From Diplocarpon mali (Eukaryota > Ascomycota > Leotiomycetes > Helotiales > Drepanopezizaceae): a DNA stretch of 38,128 nucleotides. The notes under the pieces are model-generated. The model searched no databases. It saw nothing but the letters and a program-made list of their open reading frames with translations, and was not told where the DNA came from. Positions 1 to 11,085 of this stretch are shown here, in pieces; the stretch's first letter is position 1; each line of letters begins with the position of its first letter. A program made the translations under genes and the position numbers. Location: the NCBI GenBank assembly GCA_024741835.1, contig JAENRP010000374.1:2419-40546 (forward strand). Reading direction: 5' to 3'.

Positions 1-181
1 CCTAAACTGCTGCAGTACGCCTTTTGTTTTGCTCCCTTGTGCCTATTTCTCTTCGCGTCACAAAACCGGCAGTCGCGCGGCGAGTCACGCCTGCAGCCTC
101 TCTTTTGGTATAATCACACATGAAGCAGCGGAAGGCGACGTAGTTGGTACAGCTGCTGATTTCCCCCGCCCCCCCTTCCAG

Positions 182-1131
182 TGAATCCACCTCTATCCCC
201 AAGAACCCGCGCACCGACCGCCCAGTGGGCTACGCCTTCGTCGACCTCTCGACCCCAAGCGAAGCCGAGCGTGCCATTACTGAGCTGTCTGGAAAGGAGA
301 TACTGGAACGCAAGGTCTCTGTTCAGCTTGCCCGCAAGCCCGAGGCAAACGCCGATAAGGCTGAGGGTGCTGCTAGCGGTGGTGAGGGTGCTTCCGGAGG
401 TGAAGGACGTCGCAGACAATCCGGCCGTGGACGTGGCCGAGGACGCGGACGTGGAGGCCGCGGTGGACGAACCCGTGGAGAAGTGAGTGTGCACGCCTAC
501 AATCCAGAGCTTCCTACTAACATGTCCTCACAGTCCCGAGGCGAGGATGGTGCTGAGCTCCCCGCCGGAGAGGTCCTCCCTCTAACCGACACCACCAACA
601 CCGCTGAATTTAAGGACAAGGAGCCCAAGGACAAGATCGAGAAGGCTGAGAAGGCTCCCCGCCCTCCCCGGGAGAGACGTGAGCGTGGCCCTCCAGCTGA
701 TGGAATCCCATCCAAGAACAAGGTCATGGTGGCGAATCTCCCATATGATCTCTCCGAGGAGAAGGTAACGCTGAGCTGCTCCCTCTCGTGGGTCGCATCT
801 GACACAGTCACAGCTCAAGGAACTCTTTGCTGCCTATGAGCCGTCCTCCGCCAAGATCGCCCTTCGCCCAATTCCCCGCTTCATGGTCAAGAAGCTCCAG
901 GCCCGTAACGAGCCCCGCAAGGGTCGTGGCTTCGGTTTCGTCACTCTCGCCTCGGAGGAGATGCAACAGAAGGCGGTCGCTGAGATGAACGCCAAGGAGA
1001 TCGAGGGTCGCGAGATTGCGGTCAAGGTCGCCATCGACAGCCCAGACAAGACCGACGATGACATGAACGCTCCAGCTGCCGAGGCTGCCACCGAGGGCAC
1101 CAACGGCGCCGCTGAGACTACCACTGCTTAA
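182..1131 (+). CDS. RNA-binding protein with two RRM domains and an RGG linker, 5' end outside window
   Basis: Joined exons 182-482, 534-764 and 814-1131, ending at a TAA. The first exon follows a pyrimidine-rich acceptor (CCCCTTCCAG) ending at 181, so at least one upstream exon, with the start codon and the RNP2 half of RRM1, is missing. RRM1 keeps its RNP1 (VGYAFVDL). An Arg/Gly-rich linker (RGRGRGRGRGG type) follows, then RRM2 with RNP2 (VMVANL) and RNP1 (KGRGFGFVTL). The C-tail is acidic and Ala/Thr rich. Intron 483-533 is 51 nt, keeps the frame and has a perfect TACTAAC branch site; intron 765-813 is 49 nt. Known of the family: RRM plus RGG proteins bind RNA in mRNA processing or export. 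I infer an RNA-binding role but cannot name the orthologue. Confidence 0.85.
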
Positions 1132-1892
1132 GCAGAGGTACCAACTTGGTACGATTGCGAAGTGCGACGTGCCACAGGCATTACACTGGCGCATCGTACC
1201 CTGCTTTTGGACGCACTGGTCTCGAAGAAGGACAGTCCTTTGCCGTACTGGACTGGTCCGAATGCTTATGATTTTCCTTTAGCTGGACCTATTTCTACGT
1301 GAATAATTTCTCGCTGGCACTGGAGGAAAATGGTTCCAGGACCGACTTCTTTAGTAATGAGATATGTTTCGCGTGGGCTGCTGGTTTCAGATGACCCTCT
1401 TCCAGACCATGTCTTACTATTCTCTTTCTGGAACCTCCGGAGCTGTACAACTAGATTTCTTTCTCGGCGTGCTCTCTGGAAGGTTTAGGGATGGAAAAGT
1501 TATTCATTGATAGCTGTTTATCACTAATAAAATGGCACGTGAAAGACAAATAGTACTTGATGTTGCGATATCACCTGACTGAGTATCGTGTGATTTTGTT
1601 TCAGGTAGATACTGTGACTTGCGGTTTTCTCTTGTGCTCTGGCTGCTGGGGGGAGCTGCGCGCCAGACTTGACGAGAAACGTAGCCTTACCAGACCTGGG
1701 CCAGCCGCGTCTATCGTCAGTGGGCTGGAACAACTAGCCTCAAACAGCCCAACTGCACACCCCCCTTTGCATTATTCCCCTACCAAGCCTTCACTCATGA
1801 CCGCCTGTGCTAGTCTTTCCTTCTGCAATATCATATCTATCTTACGATTGTCCGATTGAGCGGCTCCAAAGTCTTTGGCTGCCAGCGTCACC
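1132..1892. other. Intergenic, no gene seen
   Basis: 761 bp between the RRM gene's stop and the ArfGAP start. It holds the 3' UTR of the first gene and the promoter and leader of the second. Short open frames here overlap one another, start at arbitrary ATGs and show no recognisable domain. I see no tRNA, repeat or clear TATA box. Confidence 0.6.
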
Positions 1893-3484
1893 ATGGCCGG
1901 CAAAGCGATGTGGGAGGTAGATCCAGAGACTCGATCCAAGGTACTCATTCCCGACCTCCTCCTCCTCCTCTCTCTTCTGTCCCGACCCAGCCATTCAAGC
2001 AGAACAAAAAACGACAACTGATCCCTTCCCCCCAGCTCCTCGAGATTCAGAAAGTCAACTCCAACGATCGCTGCGCCGACTGCGGGGCGCCCTCCCCGCA
2101 ATGGGCGTCCCCCAAGTTCGGTGTCTTCATCTGCCTCTCGTGCGCCGGCGTGCATCGAGGCCTGGGCGTGCACATTAGCTTCGTGCGGAGCATCACCATG
2201 GATGCGTTCAAGGCAATGGAGATCGAGCGCATGCGGTTAGGGGGCAACGAGCCGTGGAGGAACTTCTTTGAGGCGTGGGAAGGGAATGCAATGGCGGGCA
2301 TTAGGTGCGTATGTTTGGCCTGCGCGCATGGGGAGATGGGGAAGGCCTTGGAGATACGGCAGCAGAACATACGGGAGGCGAGGGGAGGCCTGGGATCAGA
2401 GACGGGAAAGGGGGCTGGAGAGCCACACTCACAGAGCAGAGGCAGAATGAACGCTGACTGAACCAGCTGGGATGACGCCACGATCGCTGAACGCTATTCC
2501 GGCGACGCAGGCGAAGAGTGGAAAGAGCGGCTCTCGGCCAAGGTCGAAGGGAAAGAATACGTCCCCGGCCTGAAACCGAAACCGACACCCACGCTCAAGA
2601 CCTCCAACCTCGCCCGCACCTCCAACATCGCCCGCACATCCTCTCCCTATACCTCCCAGCCGTTCTCGGGCAAAGCCAAAGTCGACGACAAGTACTTCGC
2701 CGGACTCGGCGCCGCGAACGCCAGCCGCTCCGAAGACCTGCCTCCGTCGCAGGGCGGCAAGTACGCTGGCTTCGGCAGCACGCCGATTGAGCGACCCAGT
2801 AGCGAGGCGAAGCTGCCGGGACTGGAGGATTTGCAGAAGGATCCGGTGGCCGCGCTTACGAAGGGCTTTGGCTGGTTCACCACGACGGTCGGGAAGACGG
2901 CGAAAACGGTGAATGAGGGGTATATACAGCCGACTGCTTTGAAGGTACCGTCCCCCCACTGACCAACCTGGCGGCGGACCAGATGCCGGGCCTTCTAGGG
3001 GAGCTAGAAGGCCGGCTGGGGCTGGGTCTGGGTCTTGAGAAGCTGTGATGCAATCGCTCGCTGTGCCATGTATATTTTTAGATTTGGGAATGCGGATCAG
3101 GCAGACAGGAGACCAAGACCAACAGCCAACGCCCTGACTAACGCCCACTCCTCGCAGGTATCCGAGTCTGACCTCGCGGCCAGCGCGCGCCTTGCGGCGT
3201 TGAACCTTACGAAGAACGCACAGACAGGTGCCAAATCCGCCGCTGAAGGCTTCAACCGCTTCGTAGAGGGCAGTAGCGGATCCGGGGGTGAGGGGAGCGG
3301 CGGGAGAGGGGCGTACAGCAGCGTGCCGCTGGATGAGAGCAAGAAGGATTTCTGGGATAGCTTTGCTGAGGCCGGGAACTCGAGAATAGATGCTGGCAGC
3401 GGGAGTGGGTCAAGGGGGGCGGGGAGTAGTGCGATTGGGACGGGAGCTGTAAAGAAGGATGATGATAATTGGGAGAAGTGGTAG
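1893..3484 (+). CDS. GCS1: ADP-ribosylation factor GTPase-activating protein, Gcs1/ArfGAP1 type
   Basis: Four exons: 1893-1940, 2036-2304, 2467-2944 and 3158-3484, coding 373 aa. The start ATG lies in CACCATGG context and gives [16 protein letters not shown], typical of the family. The ArfGAP zinc finger is complete: C29, C32, C49, C52 (CX2CX16CX2C), with arginine finger R57 in GVHRGLG. The central region is Ser/Thr/Gly/Ala rich with a [20 protein letters not shown] stretch, resembling membrane-curvature-sensing (ALPS-like) segments. The C-terminus ends in DDDNWEKW, a Trp-based tail seen in ArfGAP1/Gcs1 proteins. Known: these proteins stimulate GTP hydrolysis by Arf1 and govern COPI coat turnover at the Golgi. 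Introns of 95, 162 and 213 nt are larger than others here; the last has a CTGACTAAC branch region. All joins keep the frame. Confidence 0.93.
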
Positions 3485-5473
3485 ATTCTCTCTTTTCCTG
3501 AGTGAGTTGCTGTGAGGGTGAGGGGAGGAGGGGAGGGGCAGAAGAGGGAGAGTGAATGTATAAATAGATAGATCTTTCTATTTCATCCTCAGCGATTCGC
3601 TTGAGTCTTTCTCTCTTGCTTTCTCTTGATCATCCTAGCCTTTTGCTAGTACTGCTTCTGCTAGCAAGTAGGAGGAAGAGAGACAATGAGAAAGGAACGA
3701 AATATAAAGGGAGAGGTTTTGATTTGTTCTGTTCAGCCATTCGGCACGAAGATGTTTTTTTTTTCTTCCTCTCTCCAAGCAGGCAGCCGCACCAACTGAC
3801 ATCGGCTCAGCAGAGTAGAGCCGCGGCGGGACGGGTATCGCCAGACATGAAAGATCACCCTTTTCAAAACCAGAATTCCAAAAAAGAAGAAAGGCAGGTT
3901 CGATGATTCATCCCGAGAGCTTGCTACGAAAGGAACGTAAGGCAGCGGCAAGCCGAGAATGATATTAGAGGAGGCATATGGGGTGGAATCATTCTGCAGC
4001 TAGTGGGATGCGAGGAGTGGGTTGTGGGGGGGGGTGGATAAGTTGGTGGGTAGGTGGGTAGGTGGGTGGATAGGTGGGTAGGTAGATAGGCAGATAGGTA
4101 GATAGGCAATTGCGAAAATTGAAGTTGATCTTGCGGCTTAAGAGCGTGTGCATCAGAAGTGAGAGAGAGAGAGGGGGGGGCGTGGATTCTGCGCGGGTCG
4201 AAGCGTGCGATGGATTAGGGGACGAGGGAGAAAGGGGTCGTTTTGGGGATTGGGCGCGCTTGGCTTCTGCGAGGTGTGCCTTGCGGATGGTGTATTCTGT
4301 CCACGAAAAGGGCAGAAAGAGGGGGGGAGGAGAGTGGATAGCTAGATGGAAGATTCAAGGAGAAGAGAAGAGGAGGGCTCCCGTGTCCATACCTATCTAC
4401 ACCTACCTATCCTCCATACGGGCCCGGATCTCGAATCGCTCTTCGGGAGGGACTGGGCCGCCGACGTACCGCATGAGAGCTTCGACGGAGATAGCCAAGC
4501 AACAAGCCTCCCGACGGGCGCTCTCGAGATACCCAAGGGACACGGCTCGTCCGACGGTCTGGATCTAGATAGTCTCGGGACGCGCAGACGGTAGCGACGG
4601 GGGAGTCGGTCTGTACGCTTGGGCAGCAGGTGAAGCTGATCCAAACCAGCTCTCTGGCCAGAGGGGGCCGGGCGGTGTGAGGCGGGCACTGGCCGATCGA
4701 TATGAGTCGTTTGCCTTGGTTCGAGACAGAGCAATCCTGACTTGCTCTGGCTAACGCACTGCGCTGTGAAACTAGCCCGACTTGCGAAGCTTGTGGAAAA
4801 GTACAGCCGCGCATTGTGTGCGGATGTTTTATTTTCATCCAAGACGGCACTTATATGCGGCAGAGAGAGAGAGAGCTCCGCCGACCGACCTTTGTCGTTC
4901 TGCGGAGATCTCAGTGGCTGTGAGGACGGCGTCGTCGTTCTGATCTTTCGGAATGGGCTGCCGATCCCTTCGCCGGCTTCGCAGAACTAGTGTAACTCAC
5001 AAGTAGTATGTGGATTGGGGTAACGCAGCCCTTGATAACCCCCGCGGAGACAAATTGGGGCTCTCTGTCTCATAGCATGTCGCCCGTGGTCGGTGCGACG
5101 CGGTGCTTTAGGTACCACCATGCCGCACGCCGTGTCCCCGAGGTGCAATCCGCTTGTGCTCGTGAAATACTGCGGCAACTCTGCCCTCGAATACAGCTAT
5201 CAGGGCACTGAAGAGTTATGTACACATTGAAAATCAGGACTGCTATTCTTACATGCCCTGGGAAGGCGTGCGGGTTGTGGTTCGCCTCGCCGGTGTTTAT
5301 TTACTTTGGCTCTTAGCGGAGACATTAGCCGAGCGAGCCCCACTTCTCTGCGGGGGATCTGGCTGATACTACCCGTCCCCAATCTTGTCTTTTGTCCAAC
5401 CTCCCCTGCTTTCCTCACAAATATCGAATTGGCTCTCTGCCCTACACGGTTATTGCGGCGGAGGCTCTGAAAA
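3485..5473. other. Long intergenic region, no supported gene
   Basis: About 2 kb. It starts with the ArfGAP 3' UTR and contains purine-rich and T-rich low-complexity stretches and the G-rich tract at 4021-4103. Open frames at 4110-4568 and, on the minus strand, 4393-4850 are mutually overlapping, rich in Arg/Ser/Pro and without domain or splice support. The last part is the upstream region of the monooxygenase. Confidence 0.55.
4021..4103 (+). repeat. G-rich GGTGGGTA/GATAGGTA tract
   Basis: A run of nine or more G near 4025 is followed by degenerate tandem GGTGGGTA units, then GATAGGTA/GATAGGCA units. GGG runs at 4048, 4056, 4064 and 4076 are separated by 5, 5 and 9 bases, so a G-quadruplex on the plus strand is possible. 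It lies between genes. Confidence 0.8.
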
Positions 5474-7340
5474 ATGGCAGGCGTGATTGAGACAGCAGAC
5501 CTCGTGGTCGTCGGCGCAGGTTCGCTAGCCCCTTCTCCGCACGTTCTATGTTGTTGACCTGTTTCGCGACATGTAGGCTGGTTCGGTCTCGCTGCTGCAA
5601 AGACGTATCTCCAAGTCCACCCGGACTCCAACATGATCCTCCTGGAAGCCGAATGCTCAGTCGGCGGCGTCTGGAGTAAGGGACGTCTACACCCAACCTT
5701 GAAATCGAATAACATGGTGGGCACATACGAGAATCCGGACTTTCCGATGGACGAAACGGCTTGGGGCGTCAAGCCAGGGCAACACATTCCCGCCAGGGTC
5801 ATACACGACTATTTGACAGCCTTCGCGGAGAGATTCGGCGTATTGAAACGCACGCGCTTCAACTCTCGAGTGGAGAGTATTGAGCGCGGTGAGAAGGGGG
5901 GCTGGAGATTGACTACTCGAAGCGGAGGGGGAGGTGTGATTGCGACGAAGAGGCTGATTCTCGCTACTGGCATGACTAGCCAAGCCTTTCTACCGAAGTT
6001 CAAGGGGCATGACAAGTTTGAAAGGCTGCTTTTCCACAGTGCAGACTTTCTGAAGCACCGGGAGACGTTGCACACTTCAAAGGGTGTAGCGGTGCTTGGG
6101 GGAAACAAGTCGGCCTGGGATGCTGTCTATGCTTATGCGATGCAGGGAATCCACGTTGATTGGATCATCAGAGGTGGGTAATCTTTCCTTGCTTGGAGTT
6201 TGGATTTCGACTGACAGAGTAGAATCTGGGCACGGGTCTTGCTGGATTTCGCCGCCCTATGTCACGCCTTTCAAAAGATGGCTCGAAAAGCTCATCCATA
6301 CTCGGCCCTTGACTTGGATGTCTCCGTGCATCTGGGGTGCAGCAGATGGCCACGGCACTATCCGCTCTTGGTTGCACGGTACGGCCATTGGGCGCTTCTT
6401 CGTGGATCGATTCTGGGCAATTCTTGGAGCCGATATCGTACATCTTATGCAATACGACGCTCATCCTGAGACCGCGAAACTGAAACCTTGGATGGAGCCT
6501 TTCTGGACAGGAAATGGTCTTGGTATCCTTAATTATCCCACCCCCTTCTTTGACCTGGTGAAGAGCGGCAAGGCAAAGGTCCACATCGCCGACATTGACC
6601 GACTGGAAAAAGGAAGGATTATTCTATGCAACGGAAAAAGCATAGAGACGGACGCCATGCTCTGCGCCACGGGGTGGAAACATGCATCGCCCATTGAGTT
6701 TCTTCCATCTAGCCTGGAAGCTGAGCTGGGACTCCCGACACTTCGAGGCAGCAATATCCCACGCATGCAGGCCGAGTCTGAATTCTTGACGGCCAAAGCC
6801 GACGACGAAATCTTGTCAATGTACCCGAGGTTAAGGAAACAACCCCAGGGAAACCCGAAACTGAAACTTCTTCCTCCGACCGAAGATGACGCGGTGAGGA
6901 ATGAGGAGCTTACATCGTTGGATTTGTACCGCTTCATGGTCCCCACACATCCCAAGTTTCTCGCTGACCAGGACATTGCATTCGTCGGACACCTGCTGAC
7001 AGTCAGCACTGCTATCGTTGCACAGATCCAAGGACTCTGGGTCACGGCTTACTTCGACGGTAAGGTCGTGCCCTCGGGCGACCGCGCGGATCTCCAGTAT
7101 CAAGCAAGACTGCACAACCGCTTCGGAAAGTGGAGATATCCACATGGTTGGGGAGGCCAAATTCCCGACTTCGTGTTTGATGGTCTGCCTTATGTCGATC
7201 TGCTGCTGAGGGATCTGGGGGTTCAGAATAGAAGAAAAGGAGGCTGGTTCAGGGAGATCAGTAGTCCGTATGGCCCTGAAGACTATAGGGGGGTTGTGGG
7301 GGAGTGGATCGCGAAAGAAAGAAAAGTATCTGTTGCGTGA
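5474..7340 (+). CDS. Flavin-containing monooxygenase (FAD/NADPH-dependent)
   Basis: Three exons: 5474-5519, 5577-6173 and 6223-7340, coding 586 aa. The FAD Rossmann motif GAGWFG (residues 14-19) is split by intron 1 (57 nt, donor GTTCGC, acceptor TGTAG). The acidic end of strand 2 follows (LLEAE, then GGVW). FKGH...FHSADF resembles the FMO linker motif, and a second dinucleotide motif GGNKSA (190-195) should bind NADPH. Intron 2 (49 nt) rejoins the frame as IIRESGHG, the expected family sequence. Known: such enzymes hydroxylate nucleophilic N or S atoms or insert oxygen next to ketones; in fungi many serve secondary metabolism. The substrate cannot be read from sequence. A dead CoA ligase lies just downstream, which may hint at a former cluster. 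Confidence 0.88.
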
Positions 7341-8083
7341 GACGGTATGACACTGGTAGCTGGCCACGAGGTATTCCTCTAGTTCTAGAAAACGTAATCT
7401 CCCCTCCTCGAACTGCTTCGAGTTCAGCACTTCCTTGTGGATCTTGACATGATATGGAGATATCCCACACCAAGCAGCTTTTGATATAGGTTGCCGCAAG
7501 GAAAAAAGCAGATCAGATGCCATCCCAAGTTCGATTGATGGTTGAGCAAAAATCTCTTGCCTCGATTCAATCTGAAATTTGGTTGGTAGCCCTGGAGCCA
7601 CAACCTCGGTGTGGACTTTCAGAATGAGAATCACAAATTCCCCACAGCTCATTGTCTTTTCACGATAAATCATTGCTACCCTGACTGCTTTGGCGCATTC
7701 CTGTAATCTCGAAACCTGAGATGACTTTCAAGCATGTGGCAAGGGCCTGGCTGAATGCCGCAGCCATGGCATGGCTAGATAAAGTACTGGGGCCAGTTTT
7801 GGGTAATAAATATTTGGGAAGTTTGCGCAAGTATCATCATGAAGACGAAAGGATACCTAAGATGTTCAGTTCCCTACTCAGCAAGGCTCATTTCCTTCGG
7901 CCTCAGTAAGCTTCAGCGTCCTCATCACGGGAGTGCATTGCCAGCGCAGCAAATTAGCTGACTGGTATGAGCGTATACAAGCAAACATGTAGTCAGAAGC
8001 CGCATACAACACCCAGCTTGGATGATTATGCGATGCCTCCGAGTAAAGAGCCCCTGAAGAGGCGTAAATGTCCGAGTAGATGG
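7341..8083. other. Intergenic between monooxygenase and CoA-ligase pseudogene
   Basis: 743 bp. A 62-codon open frame at 7721-7909 has no recognisable domain. The 5' third of a CoA ligase would be expected in the right half, but I could not align it, so it is deleted or decayed beyond recognition. The long minus frame entering from the monooxygenase (6831-7673) is an antisense shadow. Confidence 0.5.
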
Positions 8084-8815
8084 AGTCGAACACTCGAAGA
8101 AATGGTACATCCGATCAAAGATACTCAAGCAAAAGTGCTTTTAGCTCATCTCTACTTGATCGAGACAGCTCTCGCTGCAAAAGAGGCTTGCTTACCAAAA
8201 GATCGTGTATTCCAGCTCTCGAGCAAAACCCCCCGGAAGATGCTGTCAGAGACTGGTGACAGATGGTCGGATCTGAAGAAGCACAGCATTTCTCCTGTCC
8301 CAAGTTAGTCACCCAGCAGACTTCGAGTAAAGTGGCTACGATAAATTATTCCTCTGGACCAGAGTTCTCAAAGGTGTTTGCGTCAGCAAGCACGCCCCTA
8401 TCGCATACATCGAGCAGACCGTCTACATGCACTACCACCACAATTCCTACAGTAAGAAATCGCCGTTACAAGAAGGCTAACTTGGATTTCTTCCTCTTTG
8501 TCATGCTTACCGTCGGCTCCGGACAATCTTCATGGCGATCAAGCTCCATGTCCCTGTGTATGTGATGACACAGTTTGTGTACGAGGGCTTCCTTAAAGCT
8601 ATTCAGGACTACGATAATACGAACTTGCATTTAGCGCCACCCATCTTCATCATGCTAAAAGAGAGGCCGGAGACGACCATTTATGATTTAGGCATCGTAA
8701 AAAGGGCAGTCTGTGGTGCGGCGCCACTGTCGAAAGAGTTGCAGAACGACCTTTCAAGCCGCTCTAATATGCAGAGCAACTATGAATGAGGCATTACCGA
8801 AGACACCGCATGTAT
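8084..8815 (+). pseudogene. Decayed 4-coumarate-CoA ligase-like adenylating enzyme, 5' and middle part
   Basis: Pieces of one ANL-superfamily protein appear in order but in three frames. At 8102-8226 LKDT-like and AKVLL..LIETALAA..LPKDRVFQ match the region before the P-loop. At about 8232-8368 VGSEEAQ..KVATINYSSG leads into the AMP-binding loop, which is truncated. From 8370 KGVCVS..IAYIEQTVYMHYHH, VPVYVM..FVYEGFL, NLHLAPP and CGAAPLSKELQ follow. The frame has a TGA at 8257, a frameshift inside the P-loop, a TAA at 8478 and a TGA at 8787 where the conserved Trp of GWGMTE is expected. Known: intact relatives activate carboxylic acids as acyl-adenylates and CoA thioesters. The gene cannot make an active enzyme. 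Its 3' continuation lies beyond the inserted LTR element, at 11283. Confidence 0.85.
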
Positions 8816-8918
8816 CTGCAAATAGTTTTTCCACCGCACCTAGGGCTGCAATTGCCAGAAGACGCTTGGATAGGATAAGCCGAAGTCGTGCGAGCCGTAC
8901 CTTTAGAATCTCAAAAGA

Positions 8919-8923
8919 CTAAT
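8919..8923 (+). repeat. Target-site duplication CTAAT, left copy
   Basis: CTAAT directly precedes the left LTR (TGTCGTACTG...). The same five bases follow the right LTR at 11258-11262. Five bp is the usual duplication for copia and gypsy elements. Confidence 0.9.
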
Positions 8924-9095
8924 TGTCGTACTGTATTTAGAGGTGGATTCCTAGTGGTGGCAGAAGCTTGTAAAATTCTACTCTAACTGTATATCTGAGC
9001 TCCCTTTATAGAAGTGCTCCGTGGCCACTTCAGGGGTATATTACATAAGCCAGTCCTCAGAGGCCTTAGCGCCTGAGGCTCCTTATAGCGCAATA
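8924..9095 (-). repeat. LTR, 3' copy relative to element orientation
   Basis: 172 bp, beginning TGTCG on the plus strand and ending GCGCAATA. It differs from the other LTR at six sites (8974, 9039, 9067, 9084, 9087, 9094), all transitions to A or T in this copy. Five of the six are CpA to TpA on one strand or the other. The terminal CA has become TA. Confidence 0.95.
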
Positions 9096-9105
9096 CACCC
9101 CCTAG
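9096..9105 (-). other. Putative polypurine tract
   Basis: On the minus strand this reads CTAGGGGGTG, ending exactly at the LTR. A purine-rich run here is expected as the plus-strand primer of an element in minus orientation. Confidence 0.55.
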
Positions 9106-9617
9106 GTGAGAAGCAGCTCTTAGCTAGGCTTAGCTATAAATAGCGCTAGATCTAGTATATAAGACTCCTTTATTATACTCCCTAGCTTTTAGAATAATGA
9201 AAATTGCTTGATAAAGCTGTAATAAATGAAAGAGGGAGCGCGGTTCTAGGTGCTTCCTCTATGGAATGGAAGCTAAATCAGGTGATAAAGGAAAGTCAAT
9301 AAAGGCAGCGCGCCTATAAAAGTACGCGTTTTCCCCTATGAAGCTTTCCTTCCCTATACTTCTTTAAATAATCACTTTAAAATGGAGAATAGCAACAATT
9401 CTGAGGAGCGCCCTACTGGGGCTACTACTGTACGCTTCCTGATCATGCTCCCTTACTCCTGCTAATAGACTTATAGCGAAGTCGTTGTGCCCGAACCCAG
9501 CTTGGAGCTTCTCGGCGCGGCAGATAGTAAGAGGATGACGACGCGCCTGAGAGGTTCGATGTTATGATACCCCTAAGAGGGAGCGCGCTTCCTCCCTTCC
9601 CTGCCACCCCTTAGGCT

Positions 9618-9812
9618 GTGGTTCCTAGAACACCGGCGGTCCCCTCCGCGGCTCCCTCCTCTTGCCGCAAGCTAGAGCAGGTGTTGATGAGAAATATACT
9701 ATGTAAGGGGTGCGTTCGGAGCTCGCTAGCGGGAAAATCTGCTGGGGTATGCTTTAATAGCACGGTGGGAGTACGTTGCTTCCGTTATGCGAAGGGAGGC
9801 CACGCGTGCTAG
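9618..9812 (+). pseudogene. Cys-rich, zinc-knuckle-like frame antisense to the copia remnant
   Basis: A plus-strand frame encodes CKGC..., then GKSAGVCF and RCFRYAKGGHAC, which resembles a gag-type CCHC knuckle whose second Cys is Tyr. More frame with scattered stops lies on both sides (about 9380-10290), including Ala/Pro-rich and Arg/Ser-rich stretches. It opposes the RNase H remnant in direction. It may be an extra antisense ORF of the element, or a remnant of another repeat captured by it. I do not recognise the family with confidence. Confidence 0.4.
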
Positions 9813-10429
9813 GAGCTTCCCGTCGGCGCCTTAGAGGCGTGGGAAGATTATGTGTTCTTATTAAAGGAGAACGATAGTGACGCCGCGGTACGTTCTTAAG
9901 CTCCCTCTAGGTGGTTTGCCACTAATAAGCGTATTAGGGCCTCGCCGCCACTAAGAGGAAGGTAAGAGTAGAGCTTCGGAAGGCGCGCCGGAGAGATAGA
10001 GGAGGTAGTGTCGTCGGAGGGTACGTTAATTATAAGCTTTCTCGTACCGTAGCTTATAGCTTCCTAGAACCAGTGGCTTAGGAGCTCCCGCCGCCGATTA
10101 TAGCACCTCTTAGCCTCGCCGCCCGCCTCGCAGAGGCTTTTGAGGCTCCTGCCCCTGCGGCTGCTCCTGTTATTGCTCCCTAGGCTGCTCCTAGGGCGGT
10201 GCCGCTAGAGGAGTCTGTTGCTTCTCGACGGGGACGCGCCCTTATGTTGTTTGCGGAGCTGCTAGAGGTTCTGATTATCTAAGGGAGTTGGTTTTAGGCC
10301 TCCCTATGTATTAGTATAAGGAAAATTGAACCCTATCTTGCGCTTCCTTCCCACTTACTATTATAAAGGAGATATGAAAGGATTGTGGAGCATTTAAAAT
10401 GCTAGCTTCTCGACTAGACCTCTTGCATC

Positions 10430-10870
10430 TTAAAGGTTCAAAAGCTTAATAAAGCTCTCGAACTTTTATTAAGGAAGGTTTTTAGTAAGGCCATCTGCGT
10501 GCATATCCTCAGTAGGGAGATAGGCCACTTGAAAGCTCCCTTTTTAGTGCTCCTATCGTAGCCATATATTATGTATATCAATGTGTCGGAGCTTTATAGA
10601 AATCCTTTAAGAGTCTCCTGTAATAAGCCGTATTATCTGTTAATTATCGCAAAATATGGACCATGGAGCTTCTACCTTAAGCTCTATTTCCTTAAAGAAC
10701 CTTCTTAAAGCCATTATCTCCTTCGCTATATGCGCTACTCCTAGGAGCTCAGCCTCTGTAGTAGAAGTAGTAACTGTCGGTTGCTTCAAGGCCTTCCAAA
10801 CGATTGCTCCTTTAAATAAGATGTTGAGATGGGTGATACAGCCATCACTCCGATGTATTGTCATATGACC
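10430..10870 (-). pseudogene. Ty1/copia RNase H domain remnant
   Basis: On the minus strand the frame reads VWKALKQPTVTTSTTEAE, then AKEIMALRRFFKEI, CDN, IRLITG, KLRHIDIHNIWLR, and LPTEDMHADGLTKNLP. This is the characteristic end of fungal copia polyproteins, including the STTEAE and CDN catalytic segments. It is broken by several in-frame stops, all TAA or TAG. Two fall where the family has Gln (after CDN, at 10640-10642, and after WLR), as expected when CAA or CAG becomes TAA or TAG by RIP. The frame ends at 10430-10432. No function remains. Confidence 0.88.
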
Positions 10871-11067
10871 CTACTGCTTAGTCAGTAGGATGTTGACACG
10901 TATATAGCTGTAGGGAAGAAAGGGGTAACCTTCCTTCCCTAACTCTTACCAATATATCGACCATCGACCTCTAGAAGTTTCCGTTACCTACTGCGCCGAC
11001 TCACTTAAGCTCAATACTAAGAAGCCTTTAAACACAGTGGATTTTTGATCGTTTGCTCTTAAGAGTC

Positions 11068-11085
11068 GCGAATGGTGCTGATAAC
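11068..11085 (-). other. Putative primer-binding site of the copia element
   Basis: Read on the minus strand, GTTATCAGCACCATTCGC follows the LTR end directly. TTATCAGC is reminiscent of copia primer-binding sites that pair with the initiator tRNA. Position is exact; the tRNA match was not tested. Confidence 0.6.

Noticed and set aside
3898..3908. GGTTCGATGAT as a tRNA B box
   Set aside because: No matching A box, acceptor stem or cloverleaf could be found around it.
4393..4850. Two overlapping minus-strand frames near 149 codons
   Set aside because: They cover the same DNA in different frames, are Arg/Ser/Pro rich and match nothing I know.
6831..7673. 280-codon minus-strand frame
   Set aside because: Its larger part is antisense to the well-supported monooxygenase exon 3, and the protein shows no domain.
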